A DNA stretch of 64,000 bases from Pusillimonas caeni (GTDB taxonomy: Bacteria > Pseudomonadota > Gammaproteobacteria > Burkholderiales > Burkholderiaceae_B), in assembly GCF_003545815.1 (NCBI RefSeq), contig NZ_PDUW01000002.1:248001-312000 (forward strand), in the 5' to 3' direction. Below the pieces are notes generated by a model, which did no database searches, was not told where the DNA came from, and saw nothing but the letters and a program-made list of their open reading frames with translations. Every line of letters begins with the position of its first letter. The stretch's first letter is position 1. The position numbers and the translations under genes were made by a program. Below are positions 51,587 through 60,268 of this stretch, one piece after another.

Positions 51587-52362
51587 GCCTGCTCAACGTA
51601 TCCGGACTGGGCAAGTCCTTCGGCGGCGTCAAGGCCGTCGACGAGATCAGCTTCGACCTGGCCGCGGGCGAGCTGCTGGCCCTCATCGGACCCAACGGCG
51701 CCGGCAAGTCCACCACCTTCAACATGGTCAACGGCCAGCTGCGCGCCGACCGGGGCTCCATCAAGCTTGACGGCCACGAGCTGATCGGCCTGCCTCCGCG
51801 CGACATCTGGAAGCTGGGCGTGGGCCGCACCTTCCAGATCGCCGAGACCTTCGGCTCTTTGACGGTGGTCGAGAACGTGCAGATGGCCCTGCTTTCGGCG
51901 GACGGCAAGCTGCTGGCCACCTGGCGCAAGGCGGCCGGCCACAAGCGCGACGAAGCCATCGAGCTGCTGGAAAAAGTCGGCATGGCGCAGCAGGCCGACC
52001 GGCCCTGCGCCGATCTGGCCTATGGCGACGTCAAGCGCGTCGAGCTGGCCATCGCCATCGCCAACAATCCCAAGCTGCTGCTTATGGACGAGCCCACCGC
52101 CGGCATGGCGCCCAAAGAGCGCAACGAGCTCATGGCGCTGACCAAGAAGCTGGTGGTCGAACGCAACATGGCCGTGCTGTTCACCGAGCACAGCATGGAC
52201 GTGGTGTTCGCCTACGCCGACCGCATGATCGTCCTGGCGCGCGGGCGGCTCATCGCCGAAGGCAAGCCGCTCGAGATCCGCGACCATCCCAAGGTGCAGG
52301 AGGTCTATTTCGGCAGCGGCAAGACATTCGAGAAAAAAGCGGCAGACAAGGAGCTTGCATGA
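51583..52362 (+). CDS. livG: Branched-chain-type ABC transporter ATPase, LivG family
   Basis: A 259-residue ATPase. It has Walker A GPNGAGKSTT near residue 37, signature LAYGDVKRVELAIA, Walker B LLLMDEPTAGMAP and switch TEHSM. The ATGA overlaps with livHM upstream and livF downstream show tight coupling. In this operon LivG is a free protein, unlike the two other liv clusters here. Confidence 0.95.
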   Translation: MSLLNVSGLGKSFGGVKAVDEISFDLAAGELLALIGPNGAGKSTTFNMVNGQLRADRGSIKLDGHELIGLPPRDIWKLGVGRTFQIAETFGSLTVVENVQMALLSADGKLLATWRKAAGHKRDEAIELLEKVGMAQQADRPCADLAYGDVKRVELAIAIANNPKLLLMDEPTAGMAPKERNELMALTKKLVVERNMAVLFTEHSMDVVFAYADRMIVLARGRLIAEGKPLEIRDHPKVQEVYFGSGKTFEKKAADKELA

Positions 52363-53093
52363 TGAACACGGCGACGCAGACATTGCTGGATGCCAAGGGC
52401 CTGCGGGCCTGGTACGGCGCCGCCCAGATTCTGTTCGATCTCGACCTGCAGGTGGGTCGCGGCGAAGTCGTGGCCCTGATGGGCCGCAACGGCGCCGGAA
52501 AATCCACCACCCTCAAGGCCATCATGGGCATGCTGGACAAGCGCCGCGGCGACATCCATTTCCTGGGGCACGACATTTCACGCAGCGAGCCTTATCAGGC
52601 CGCGCGGCTCGGGCTGGCTTTCGTGCCCGAAGACCGCCGCGTCTTCACCGACCTGACCGTCATGGAGAATCTCGCGGTGGGCCGCCAGCCCCCGCGTGGC
52701 GATGGCCAGGGCGCGCCCGAATGGACGCCCGAGCGCCTGTTCAAGCTGTTTCCCAACCTGGGCGAGATGCCGCAGCGGCCGGGCGGCCGCATGAGCGGCG
52801 GCGAGCAGCAGATGCTGACCGTGGCGCGGGCGCTGATGGGCAACCCCTATCTCGTGCTGCTGGACGAGCCTTCGGAAGGCGTGGCCCCCGTCATCGTCGA
52901 GCAGATGGCCAACATGATCCTCGAGCTCAAGGCCAGCGGGGTCAGCATCCTGCTGTCCGAGCAGAACATGCATTTTGCCGAACTGGTGTCCGACCGGGCC
53001 TATGTGCTTGAAAAAGGTCAGATCCGCTATCACGCCACCATGCAGGAACTGGCCGACAACGAAGAAGTGCGCCGCGCCTACCTCAGCGTCTAG
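52359..53093 (+). CDS. livF: Branched-chain-type ABC transporter ATPase, LivF family
   Basis: A 244-residue ATPase. It has Walker A GRNGAGKSTT near residue 40, signature MSGGEQQM, Walker B LVLLDEPSEGVAP and SEQN switch. The start overlaps livG by 4 nt. Its stop is 3 bp from the stop of the convergent 2OG oxygenase gene, so no separate terminator exists between them. Confidence 0.95.
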   Translation: MMNTATQTLLDAKGLRAWYGAAQILFDLDLQVGRGEVVALMGRNGAGKSTTLKAIMGMLDKRRGDIHFLGHDISRSEPYQAARLGLAFVPEDRRVFTDLTVMENLAVGRQPPRGDGQGAPEWTPERLFKLFPNLGEMPQRPGGRMSGGEQQMLTVARALMGNPYLVLLDEPSEGVAPVIVEQMANMILELKASGVSILLSEQNMHFAELVSDRAYVLEKGQIRYHATMQELADNEEVRRAYLSV

Positions 53094-53096
53094 GCC

Positions 53097-53750
53097 CTAG
53101 CCGGCATCGTCCCGGAACCAGCCCGTCAGGCTCCAGCGCACGCGCCGGGCGGGCAGCACTTCGTGGGGAATGCGGTCGCTCAGGAACAGCGCCAGCCGGC
53201 CCGCTTCGGGCAGTATCCTGGCATCGGCTTCGGGCCCGTCGCCTGCCGAGGTCCGTCCGGCGCTCGCGGCCGCCTCCTCTTTCGCCGCGGGGCCATACAG
53301 GCACAGCTCGCCGCCGTCTCCGGCTTTCCAGTCCTCGTTCAAATACAGCACCAAAGACACTTTGCGCGCACTCGTTCCGCCGTGCTGGTCCAGGTGCCGG
53401 GCGTAGCCCCGGCCCGGTTCATAGTGCGCGAAGTGGAATTCCTGCCCCCGCAGGCTCAGGAAAAAATGCCGGTTCAGATCCTGGCGCAAGCCGTCGGCCC
53501 AGGCCAGGAATTCCGCAGCGGGCGTATCGGGCGTTTTGTCGTCCAGCCAGCAGATGGCGTCCCCGCGTATGTCGGGATCGTGCTTCAGCCCGGCCTGGCG
53601 GCCGACGGAGGCGGGCCTGAAAAAGCCCTGCTGCCACAGCTGGTGGGCGTGATTGCGCAGAGACTGCGTCAGAGAGGGGGGGACAATGCGATCGCCGACC
53701 GCCCAGCCGCGTTCTTCGAGCGGCTGGAAAAGCACATCGTGGAAGCCCAT
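53097..53750 (-). CDS. 2OG-Fe(II) oxygenase (prolyl 4-hydroxylase/SM-20 type)
   Basis: A 217-residue non-heme iron, 2-oxoglutarate-dependent oxygenase. The iron triad is His119, Asp121 (YARHLDQHG) and His196 (RIPHEVLP), and Arg205 (RRVRWSLTGWFR) is placed nine residues after the last His to bind 2-oxoglutarate. A disordered Ala/Glu/Gly insert occupies residues about 155-177. Bacterial relatives hydroxylate proline on proteins such as EF-Tu, but the target here is not known. It is a single gene convergent with livF and divergent from the TRAP operon. Confidence 0.9.
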   Translation of the reverse strand: MGFHDVLFQPLEERGWAVGDRIVPPSLTQSLRNHAHQLWQQGFFRPASVGRQAGLKHDPDIRGDAICWLDDKTPDTPAAEFLAWADGLRQDLNRHFFLSLRGQEFHFAHYEPGRGYARHLDQHGGTSARKVSLVLYLNEDWKAGDGGELCLYGPAAKEEAAASAGRTSAGDGPEADARILPEAGRLALFLSDRIPHEVLPARRVRWSLTGWFRDDAG

Positions 53751-53979
53751 CGGGTTTTATGCGCTTAAAGTCGGCATTGTTGCACAGAATTTGTGACTCA
53801 AAACACACTGCAACGCAAAAAAAACCGCAGCGCATTTTCCCTATGAAAACCCAAGGCATCCCGGCGTTTACCTAGCAATAACCCTAATATTGCGCAGATG
53901 CTTTAAGTGTAAAATTCTTTTCCCGACTGGTCTTCAGTAGGCTGAAGTTGTAGTCGTTGTATTGAATCAAGGTAGGTCT

Positions 53980-54510
53980 ATGGAAGACACAGGACAGTCG
54001 CCGCAAGGGCGGCAGCCCTCTCTGGGTGCGTGCATGTACCGGGGGCTCATGATAGGCACGGGTGTCGTTGCCGCCATATTGTTCGCCGTCATGGCATTGC
54101 TGGTATGCGCCGACGTACTGCTGCGCAACCTGGGCGTCACTTCCATCCCATGGTCGGTCGAGGCCACTGAATACATGCTGATGGTGTCGGCCTTTCTGGC
54201 GGCGCCGTGGCTGGTCTACACCAACGATCACATCCGCGTCGATATCCTCCTGCGGGGCCTGTCGGGCGTCGCGCTGCGCATCGCGGGCATCATCGGCAAT
54301 GTGGTGTGCCTGGCCGTTAGCCTGGTGCTGGCGGTGCAAGGCGTCATCAGCATGCTGGACAGCGCCCAGCAGGGCGGCATGATCTTCAAGGTCCTGGTGT
54401 TTCCGGACTGGTGGCTCGCCATTCCCATGGTGATCAGCTTCGTTCTGCTGTCGGTGGAGTTCATCCGCCGCCTGGCATGCGCCACGCTGTGCGCAAAGGC
54501 GGCATCATGA
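53980..54510 (+). CDS. dctQ: TRAP transporter small permease (DctQ family)
   Basis: A 176-residue membrane protein with four hydrophobic segments and the DctQ pattern (VCADVLLRNLGVTSIPWSVEATEYMLM near residue 48, DHIRVDILL near 88). The ATG at 53980 follows AAGGTAGG; a TTG six codons upstream is less likely. It pairs with the large permease, overlapping it by 4 nt, in a sodium-driven TRAP importer for dicarboxylates or other organic acids. Confidence 0.92.
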   Translation: MEDTGQSPQGRQPSLGACMYRGLMIGTGVVAAILFAVMALLVCADVLLRNLGVTSIPWSVEATEYMLMVSAFLAAPWLVYTNDHIRVDILLRGLSGVALRIAGIIGNVVCLAVSLVLAVQGVISMLDSAQQGGMIFKVLVFPDWWLAIPMVISFVLLSVEFIRRLACATLCAKAAS

Positions 54511-55826
54511 TGGAATGGTATTGGGCCTTGAGCGGTCTGCTGGGCGTGCTGTTCGTCCTGATGCTGGTCGGCGTGCCGGTGGCCTTCGCTTTCCTGGGCG
54601 TCAACATCCTGGGCGCCTGGTTCTTCATGGGCGGCGAAGCGGGCCTGGGCCAACTCGTGCGCAACTCCATACAGTCGGTCAGCAGTTTCTCGCTGACGCC
54701 GATTCCGCTGTTCATATTGATGGGCGAGGTGCTGTTCCATACCGGCGTGGCCTATCGGGCCATCAGCGCGGTCGAAAGCCTGATCAACAAGGTGCCGGGC
54801 CGCCTGTCCATCGTGTCGGTGGTGGGCGGCACCGTGTTCGCCACCTTGTCGGGCTCCACCATCGCCAACACCGCCATGATGGGCGGCACCCTGCTGCCTG
54901 ACATGCTCAAGCGCGGCTACCAGCCCAGCATCGCCATGGGCCCCATCATGGCCGTGGGCGGCATCGCCATGCTCATCCCGCCGTCGGCCCTGGCCGTCAT
55001 GCTGGGCAGCCTGGGCGGCATCTCCATCTCGCAGCTGCTGATCGGCGGCATCGTTCCCGGCCTGCTGCTGGCGCTGCTGTTCGTCGGCTACGTGGTCGTG
55101 CGCTGCAAGCTCGACCCCTCGCTGGCGCCGATCGACGAGTCCGGCCCGACCCTGTCCGGCTGGCAGAAGTGGAAGCCCTTCGTGCGCGATGTCCTGCCCC
55201 TGTTCGCCATCTTCGTGGCCGTGGTGGGCAGCATGCTGATGGGCTGGGCCTCGCCCACCGAATCGGCGGCCATCGGCGCCGTCGCCTCGGCGCTCGCGAC
55301 CGTCTTTTACGGCGCCTTCACCTGGAAGACCTTCTATAAAGCGCTGATGGAGACCGCGCGCATCTCGGTCATCATCCTGTTCGTGCTGATCGCCTCGACC
55401 ACCTTCTCGCAGCTGCTGAGCTTTTCGGGCGCCACCACCGGCCTGCTGAACCTGATCTCCCAGTACGAGCTTTCGCCCATCTGGCTGGTGGTGGGCATGC
55501 TGGCGATCGTGCTGCTGCTGGGCTGCGTCATCGACCAGGTCAGCATGATGATGATCACGCTGCCGTTCTTCATGCCGCTGGCCCACGCCGCGGGCATCGA
55601 CCCTGTCTGGCTCGGCGTCATGCTGCTGCTGGCCATGGAGATCGGCCTGCTGACGCCGCCCTTCGGGCTGCTGTGCATGGTTATGCAAAGCGTAGCGCCC
55701 AGCCATATCAGGCTGACTCAGATCTATGGCTCGGTAATGCCGTTCATCATTCTCGAACTGCTGGTGCTGGGCCTGTTGTTGTTCCTTCCCTGGCTGGCCA
55801 TCGGGCTGCCCAGGATGATGATGTAG
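54507..55826 (+). CDS. dctM: TRAP transporter large permease (DctM family)
   Basis: A 439-residue permease with about twelve hydrophobic segments. It has DctM signatures: LTPIPLFILMGEVLFHTG near residue 65, LSGSTIANTAMMGGTLLPDMLKRGY near 112, and PTESAAIGAVASAL near 250. LTPPFGLLCMVMQSVAP lies near 377. Start at 54507 or the next Met at 54510. Complete and normal in length; forms the transport pathway with DctQ. Confidence 0.95.
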   Translation: MMEWYWALSGLLGVLFVLMLVGVPVAFAFLGVNILGAWFFMGGEAGLGQLVRNSIQSVSSFSLTPIPLFILMGEVLFHTGVAYRAISAVESLINKVPGRLSIVSVVGGTVFATLSGSTIANTAMMGGTLLPDMLKRGYQPSIAMGPIMAVGGIAMLIPPSALAVMLGSLGGISISQLLIGGIVPGLLLALLFVGYVVVRCKLDPSLAPIDESGPTLSGWQKWKPFVRDVLPLFAIFVAVVGSMLMGWASPTESAAIGAVASALATVFYGAFTWKTFYKALMETARISVIILFVLIASTTFSQLLSFSGATTGLLNLISQYELSPIWLVVGMLAIVLLLGCVIDQVSMMMITLPFFMPLAHAAGIDPVWLGVMLLLAMEIGLLTPPFGLLCMVMQSVAPSHIRLTQIYGSVMPFIILELLVLGLLLFLPWLAIGLPRMMM

Positions 55827-55845
55827 TAGCAATGTGGAGACACTT

Positions 55846-56826
55846 ATGAAGTTGCAGTTCAAGCAGATCGCTCTGGGTACCGTCCTGGGCCTCATGGCCG
55901 CCAGCGCCGCTCACGGCGCGGAAGTCACGCTGCGCGCGGTCAGCGTCTTTGCCAAGGATTCCTTCTTCGACCGCAAGTTCGAAGCCTTCGTGAAGAAGGT
56001 CAATGAAGAGGGCAAGGGCATCGTGCAGATCAACATGATCGGCGGCCCCGAAGCCATGCCTCCGTTCGAAGTGGGCAATGCGGTGCGCGCCGGCGTGGTC
56101 GACATGTCCAATACCACCGGTGTGTTCCACGCCAACCTCGTCCCCGAAGCGCTGGTGATGAGCTTTTCTTCGACGCCCATGGCCGAAGTGCGCGCCAACG
56201 GCGGCTACGAGCTCATGGACAAGATCCATCGCGAAAAGGCCAACATGGTATGGCTGGGCCGCGTCCATGACGGCCTGAAGTACCACGTATACACCACCAA
56301 AAAGCCCGAGAACGGCTCCTTCGAGGGCATGAAGCTGCGCAGCGTGCCGGTGTACCGCACCTTCTTCCAGTCGCTGGGCGCCTTGCCGCTGCAGGTTCCG
56401 CCCGGCGAGGTCTACACCGCCCTCGAGCGCGGCGTAGTCGACGGCTATGGCTGGCCCAGCGTCGGCATTTTCGACCTCGGCTGGCAGGAGAAGACCAAAT
56501 ACCGCATCGACCCCGGTTTCTACAACGTCGAGGTCAGCCTGTTCATGAACCAGAATTCCTGGGAAAAGAAACTGAACGACGAGCAGCGCGCCTTCCTGAA
56601 GGACCAGGTCAAGCAGCTCGAGGCCCGCTATGACGAGGACGACGCCCTGGCCGAGAAAGAGAAGCAGCAGCTCATCGACGCCGGCATCGAGATCGTCGAG
56701 CTCGAGCCCAAGCAAGCCGAGGAATTCGTCGCCAAGGCCAACGAAGCGGCCTGGAAGGCCATCGACCAGGCCAGCCCGCGCTACGCGCCCGAACTGCGCA
56801 AGCTGTTCGACAACACCGGTTCCTGA
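55846..56826 (+). CDS. dctP: TRAP transporter substrate-binding protein (DctP family)
   Basis: A 326-residue periplasmic receptor with a signal peptide (MKLQFKQIALGTVLGLMAAS, cut near AHG-AE). The conserved carboxylate-binding Arg lies in GMKLRSVPVYRTFFQSLG near residue 160. The region GEVYTALERGVVDGYGWP is the family's ligand-lid segment. The ATG at 55846 has GGAGAC upstream. The ligand is expected to be an organic acid; malonate is one candidate because the mdc operon lacks a transporter. Confidence 0.93.
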   Translation: MKLQFKQIALGTVLGLMAASAAHGAEVTLRAVSVFAKDSFFDRKFEAFVKKVNEEGKGIVQINMIGGPEAMPPFEVGNAVRAGVVDMSNTTGVFHANLVPEALVMSFSSTPMAEVRANGGYELMDKIHREKANMVWLGRVHDGLKYHVYTTKKPENGSFEGMKLRSVPVYRTFFQSLGALPLQVPPGEVYTALERGVVDGYGWPSVGIFDLGWQEKTKYRIDPGFYNVEVSLFMNQNSWEKKLNDEQRAFLKDQVKQLEARYDEDDALAEKEKQQLIDAGIEIVELEPKQAEEFVAKANEAAWKAIDQASPRYAPELRKLFDNTGS

Positions 56827-56837
56827 TCCGGTCTTTT

Positions 56838-56870
56838 CCGCCCGGAGGCCCGCCACGGCCGTCCGGGCGG
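56838..56870. terminator. GC-rich hairpin after the TRAP operon
   Basis: Perfect 9-bp arms (CCGCCCGGA / TCCGGGCGG) with a 15-nt loop, 11 bp after dctP. No T run follows, so it may be a weak terminator or an mRNA-stabilising hairpin. Confidence 0.45.
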
Positions 56871-56931
56871 CATCATGACGCCGATGGCGTTAACATAGCC
56901 GCATGTCCAAGCCTACGAGTGTTCATACGGT

Positions 56932-57054
56932 ATGACGTCCGGTGAAATCATTGTCCTGCTGATCTTCGCGGTCGGCCTGGTGTGTTCCCTGACCCTGTTT
57001 TCCTGGCTGATCAGGCTGCTGCGCCGCGACGCCAAGAAGACGCGGGATTCCTGA
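56932..57054 (+). CDS. 40-aa single-span membrane protein
   Basis: A short open frame (ATG 56932, TGA 57052-57054) coding 40 residues. It starts MTSGEIIVLLIFAVGLV, giving one transmembrane helix (residues about 5-28), then a basic tail RLLRRDAKKTRDS that should stay in the cytoplasm. The stop lies one base before the GTG of the dipeptidase, which suggests coupling. I do not recognise the family. The upstream spacer to dctP has no strong ribosome site, so expression is inferred from membrane-like composition and the tight junction. Confidence 0.55.
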   Translation: MTSGEIIVLLIFAVGLVCSLTLFSWLIRLLRRDAKKTRDS

Positions 57055-57055
57055 C

Positions 57056-57757
57056 GTGGCGTCCGAGGCCGGCGGCCGGCACGACACGGCGCCGCATGCT
57101 CAGACCGGTGCGCGGCCGCTGCCCGCCGGCGCGGCAGCCGCGTCTCGACCAGCATCTGACGCAGGAAGCGCCGGCGCGAAGCGGGCGCCATCTCCCCTGT
57201 CCCCCGCTGGGCTGGTCACGATCGAACCGGCCGGGTATCCGGTAGAAATCGAACTCGTCTACGCCGGCTCCAACAACTTCATCTGCCTGCCCATCTACGC
57301 CGCCGACGCGCCCTGCATGCTGCATCCGGACGCCGCCGCCTGCCTGATGCGCGCCGCCGTCGCGGCCCGTCGGGCGGGGCTCACCCTGAAAATATTCGAC
57401 GCCTATCGACCGCCCGCGGCGCAGGAGGTGCTGTGGCGGATATGCCCGAATCCCGCCTACGTGGCCGACCCGCGCCATGGTTCCAACCACAGCCGCGGCG
57501 TGGCGGTAGATGTAACGCTGCTGGACATCGACGGCGAAGCGCTGGACATGGGCACGGGCTTCGACGACATGCGCGAGCAGTCGCATCACGACCGGCCCGA
57601 CCTTCCGGTTGCCGTCCAGCGCAACCGCCATCTGCTGCTGGGCATCATGCTGCAGGCGGGTTTCGTGTCATTGCCTACGGAGTGGTGGCATTACGAATTG
57701 CCGGGCGCGGCTTCGTATCCTTTGCTGGACGAGGAAGGGGTCTTGTTGGCGGAATAG
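57056..57757 (+). CDS. ddpX: D-alanyl-D-alanine dipeptidase (VanX/DdpX family, M15D)
   Basis: A 233-residue zinc dipeptidase. The zinc ligands are His145, Asp152 (SNHSRGVAVD) and His212, with catalytic Glu209 (TEWWHYE); all are spaced as in VanX. The substrate-site Arg in FDAYRPPAAQ (residue 118) is also kept. It cleaves D-Ala-D-Ala released from peptidoglycan. The first 50 residues are a low-complexity Ala/Pro/Gly-rich tail before the conserved domain, so the GTG at 57056 is uncertain and a later start is possible. No VanHA-type genes are nearby, so this is a housekeeping or recycling copy, not glycopeptide resistance. Confidence 0.92.
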   Translation: MASEAGGRHDTAPHAQTGARPLPAGAAAASRPASDAGSAGAKRAPSPLSPAGLVTIEPAGYPVEIELVYAGSNNFICLPIYAADAPCMLHPDAAACLMRAAVAARRAGLTLKIFDAYRPPAAQEVLWRICPNPAYVADPRHGSNHSRGVAVDVTLLDIDGEALDMGTGFDDMREQSHHDRPDLPVAVQRNRHLLLGIMLQAGFVSLPTEWWHYELPGAASYPLLDEEGVLLAE

Positions 57758-57897
57758 GTGTTTATAGGTGGGTCTTTACCGACGGTCTGGACACGCGTCG
57801 TATTCATCACGCTCAGGCTCTACAAATTGTGTAGGGGGGCGATGCAAGTATCCAAGATACTATGAGACCGTGCCGCTCGCCCAGGCGGCGCGAGAAC

Positions 57898-59166
57898 TCA
57901 AAACGCATTGGGCAGCAAGAACATGAACGCCGCCACCAGCGTCGGAACCAACGCCGACATCAGCAGCTTGAGCGGCGAAATCGCCCCATCGGGAAAGCAG
58001 CCCTTCAAAATCGCAAACCCCGCCGGGTTCGGCGCATTCGCGATCACCGTCAGGCCGCCGCCCGTCACGGCCCCCGCCACCAGCATGTAGCGCCACAGAT
58101 CGCTCGTGCCCTCTACCAGAGAGCCCAGATAAGTCAGCGCCGCATTGTCCGTCACCGCCGTCAGCGCCGTCGAGCCCCAGAACAGCACCGTGGGAGAAAG
58201 CCCGCCCAGGAGGTCTTGCAGCCACCACTGCTGCAGCCCCCCCAGCACCACCAGCCCCGCAAGGAAAAAGCCCACCATCAGGCCCTCCTTGATCATCAGC
58301 CGGTCCTGATAGCGCGCATACGCCTGCGCATAGCCGATGAACATCATCAGCAGGCCCAGGAAGACCACCGGATGATGGGCGCCCAGCACGATGCCGATCA
58401 GTATCGCCACATGCACGGCAATGACGCTCATGGGCGTCATTGCAAGGGGCTGCTTCTGGTCGCGGCCGATGTCGCCCGACAGCAGATACTTTCGGCAGAT
58501 AAGGGTCAGCACGGCCGCATTGACGAAGACCGCGACTACCGCGCGCCAGCCGAAGTGCGTCGCCATGTACGAGGAGTCCCAGCCGAAAGTCTGCGCCACC
58601 ATCAGCACCGGCGGCGCCGCGTAGGCCGTCAGCACGCCGCCGATCGAGATGTTGACGAACAGCACGCCCAGCGTCAGATACTTGAAGCCCACCTGCTCGG
58701 GCTTGTGGAAATAGGCGTCCCGCAGCAGCAGGGCGGCCAGCGTCATGGCCGCCGGCTCGGTGATGAACGAACCCGCCAGCGGCACGATGGACAGCGTGAC
58801 GAAGAAGGTCGACAGTTCGTTGCGCATCGGCAGCGCCCGCGACAGCCCCCGCACGATCATGCCCACCAGGTCCAGAATGGGCCGGCTGGCCGCCACCACC
58901 ATGATGGCGAATACAAAGGCCGGTTCGGTGAAGTTGCGTGTGTCCAGATAGGTGACTGCCTCATGCGCCCCGGCCACCAGCCCGAAAATAATGATCAGCA
59001 CGAAGGCCCAGACGCCGAACACCGCCTCCACCTCGGACAGCAGATGCCAAAGCCCCGCATGCGGTCCGTTGCGATTGGCCAGGCGCGCGAACACGGGCAC
59101 CGAGAATGTGTGCACGATGGCGATGGCAAAAAGAGCGGTGGCGATCAGTTCGACTAAACCGGGCAT
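57898..59166 (-). CDS. Putative Na+/H+ antiporter (PF07399-type)
   Basis: A 422-residue membrane protein with eleven to twelve hydrophobic segments. It resembles the putative Na+/H+ antiporter family. The segment GSFITEPAAMTLAALLLRDAYF near residue 140, and a cluster TALTAVTDNAALTYLGSLVEG near 330 with a TDNA motif, suggest an ion-binding site as in NhaD/arsenical-pump-type carriers. It is a single gene, converging on the dipeptidase and upstream of nothing obvious. The transported ion is not proven by sequence. Confidence 0.85.
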   Translation of the reverse strand: MPGLVELIATALFAIAIVHTFSVPVFARLANRNGPHAGLWHLLSEVEAVFGVWAFVLIIIFGLVAGAHEAVTYLDTRNFTEPAFVFAIMVVAASRPILDLVGMIVRGLSRALPMRNELSTFFVTLSIVPLAGSFITEPAAMTLAALLLRDAYFHKPEQVGFKYLTLGVLFVNISIGGVLTAYAAPPVLMVAQTFGWDSSYMATHFGWRAVVAVFVNAAVLTLICRKYLLSGDIGRDQKQPLAMTPMSVIAVHVAILIGIVLGAHHPVVFLGLLMMFIGYAQAYARYQDRLMIKEGLMVGFFLAGLVVLGGLQQWWLQDLLGGLSPTVLFWGSTALTAVTDNAALTYLGSLVEGTSDLWRYMLVAGAVTGGGLTVIANAPNPAGFAILKGCFPDGAISPLKLLMSALVPTLVAAFMFLLPNAF

Positions 59167-59305
59167 AGTGTCTACCTTCGACAGGCAGGCGCGAAGCGCC
59201 TGTCACGTTGGATGAGTAAATGGTTGTTGAGCGAGGCGGCCGCTGCGCGGGAAGTGTTTCGGCGTCTTCCGTTTTGTGCGCGTTTTTTACCGGCGGCGAG
59301 CGCCA

Positions 59306-60259
59306 TTATAAAAGCGTGCCCAGCAGCGTCGCGAGAATCAGCATCACGCCCACCGCCATGTTCGAGCGGAACAGCATGAAATTGCGGTCGGGCCGCGCCA
59401 GGTTGAAGACCCTCATCTGCCAGACGAAATGGCCCCCGATGATGGCCAGCACCACGAAGTAGCCGGCATGATGGCCCAGGGCCAGGCCGCCGTAGAGCCA
59501 CAGCGCGAACGTCGCCAGATAAAAGCCGCTGATCCAGAGCTTGCCGTGCTCGGCAAAACGCATGGCGGTGGACTTCACGCCCACCTTGAGGTCGTCGCGC
59601 ACGTCCACGTAGGCATAGATCGAGTCATAGCCCACCTGCCACAGTACCGCGCCCACCCACATGGCCACACCGGCCAGCGGAATGTAGTTTTGCGTGTCGG
59701 ACCATGCCATCAGCATGCCCCAGTTGAAACCTATGCCCAGCACGATCTGCGGCCAGTAGGTGAAGCGCTTGCAGAGCGGATAGATCACCACGATGGGCAC
59801 CAGCGCCACCGCCATCCAGCGGCTGTACTCGTTGATGGCGAGCAGCAGCAGGGCGCAGACGGCAAACTGCCCCAGCAGGAAGTACAGCGCATTGCGCAGC
59901 GTGATCTGGCCGCTGGTCAGGGGACGGAAGCGCGTGCGTTCGACCTGATGGTCCAGATCGCGGTCGAAGATGTCGTTGAGCGTGCAGCCGATGCCGCGCA
60001 TCAGCAGGGCGCCCAGCGAAAAGATGAACAGCCGCCACAGCGTCGGCCAGCCCTCGGCCGCCTGCACCAGCGCCGCCAGGCAGGGCAGCAGCGTCAGCCA
60101 GGTGCCCACCGGCCTGTCCAGCCGGCACAGCCGGGCGTAAGGCCCCCATGACCGGGGCAGCCAGCGCTCCACCCAGTCGTCGTGGCGCATGTCGGACAGA
60201 TCGGGCAGTGTGTGCGGGGCTGAGTTGTCGGGTGGAGGCGGTTGCTGTATCGACGACAT
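59306..60259 (-). CDS. ubiA: 4-hydroxybenzoate polyprenyltransferase
   Basis: A 317-residue UbiA, which prenylates 4-hydroxybenzoate in ubiquinone synthesis at the inner membrane. Both Asp-rich motifs are present (NDIFDRDLD near residues 95-103; YVDVRDD near 213), with about eight membrane helices. The ATG at 60259 is preferred; a TTG three codons earlier is in frame. It starts 9 bp after the stop of the aminotransferase gene, so the two are probably co-transcribed. Confidence 0.96.
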   Translation of the reverse strand: MSSIQQPPPPDNSAPHTLPDLSDMRHDDWVERWLPRSWGPYARLCRLDRPVGTWLTLLPCLAALVQAAEGWPTLWRLFIFSLGALLMRGIGCTLNDIFDRDLDHQVERTRFRPLTSGQITLRNALYFLLGQFAVCALLLLAINEYSRWMAVALVPIVVIYPLCKRFTYWPQIVLGIGFNWGMLMAWSDTQNYIPLAGVAMWVGAVLWQVGYDSIYAYVDVRDDLKVGVKSTAMRFAEHGKLWISGFYLATFALWLYGGLALGHHAGYFVVLAIIGGHFVWQMRVFNLARPDRNFMLFRSNMAVGVMLILATLLGTLL

Positions 60260-60268
60260 AAAGGGCAA

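Noticed and set aside
57056-57757. Glycopeptide resistance gene vanX
   Set aside because: The motifs are those of the VanX/DdpX family, but no vanH, vanA-type ligase or VanRS genes are nearby and the host is Gram-negative.
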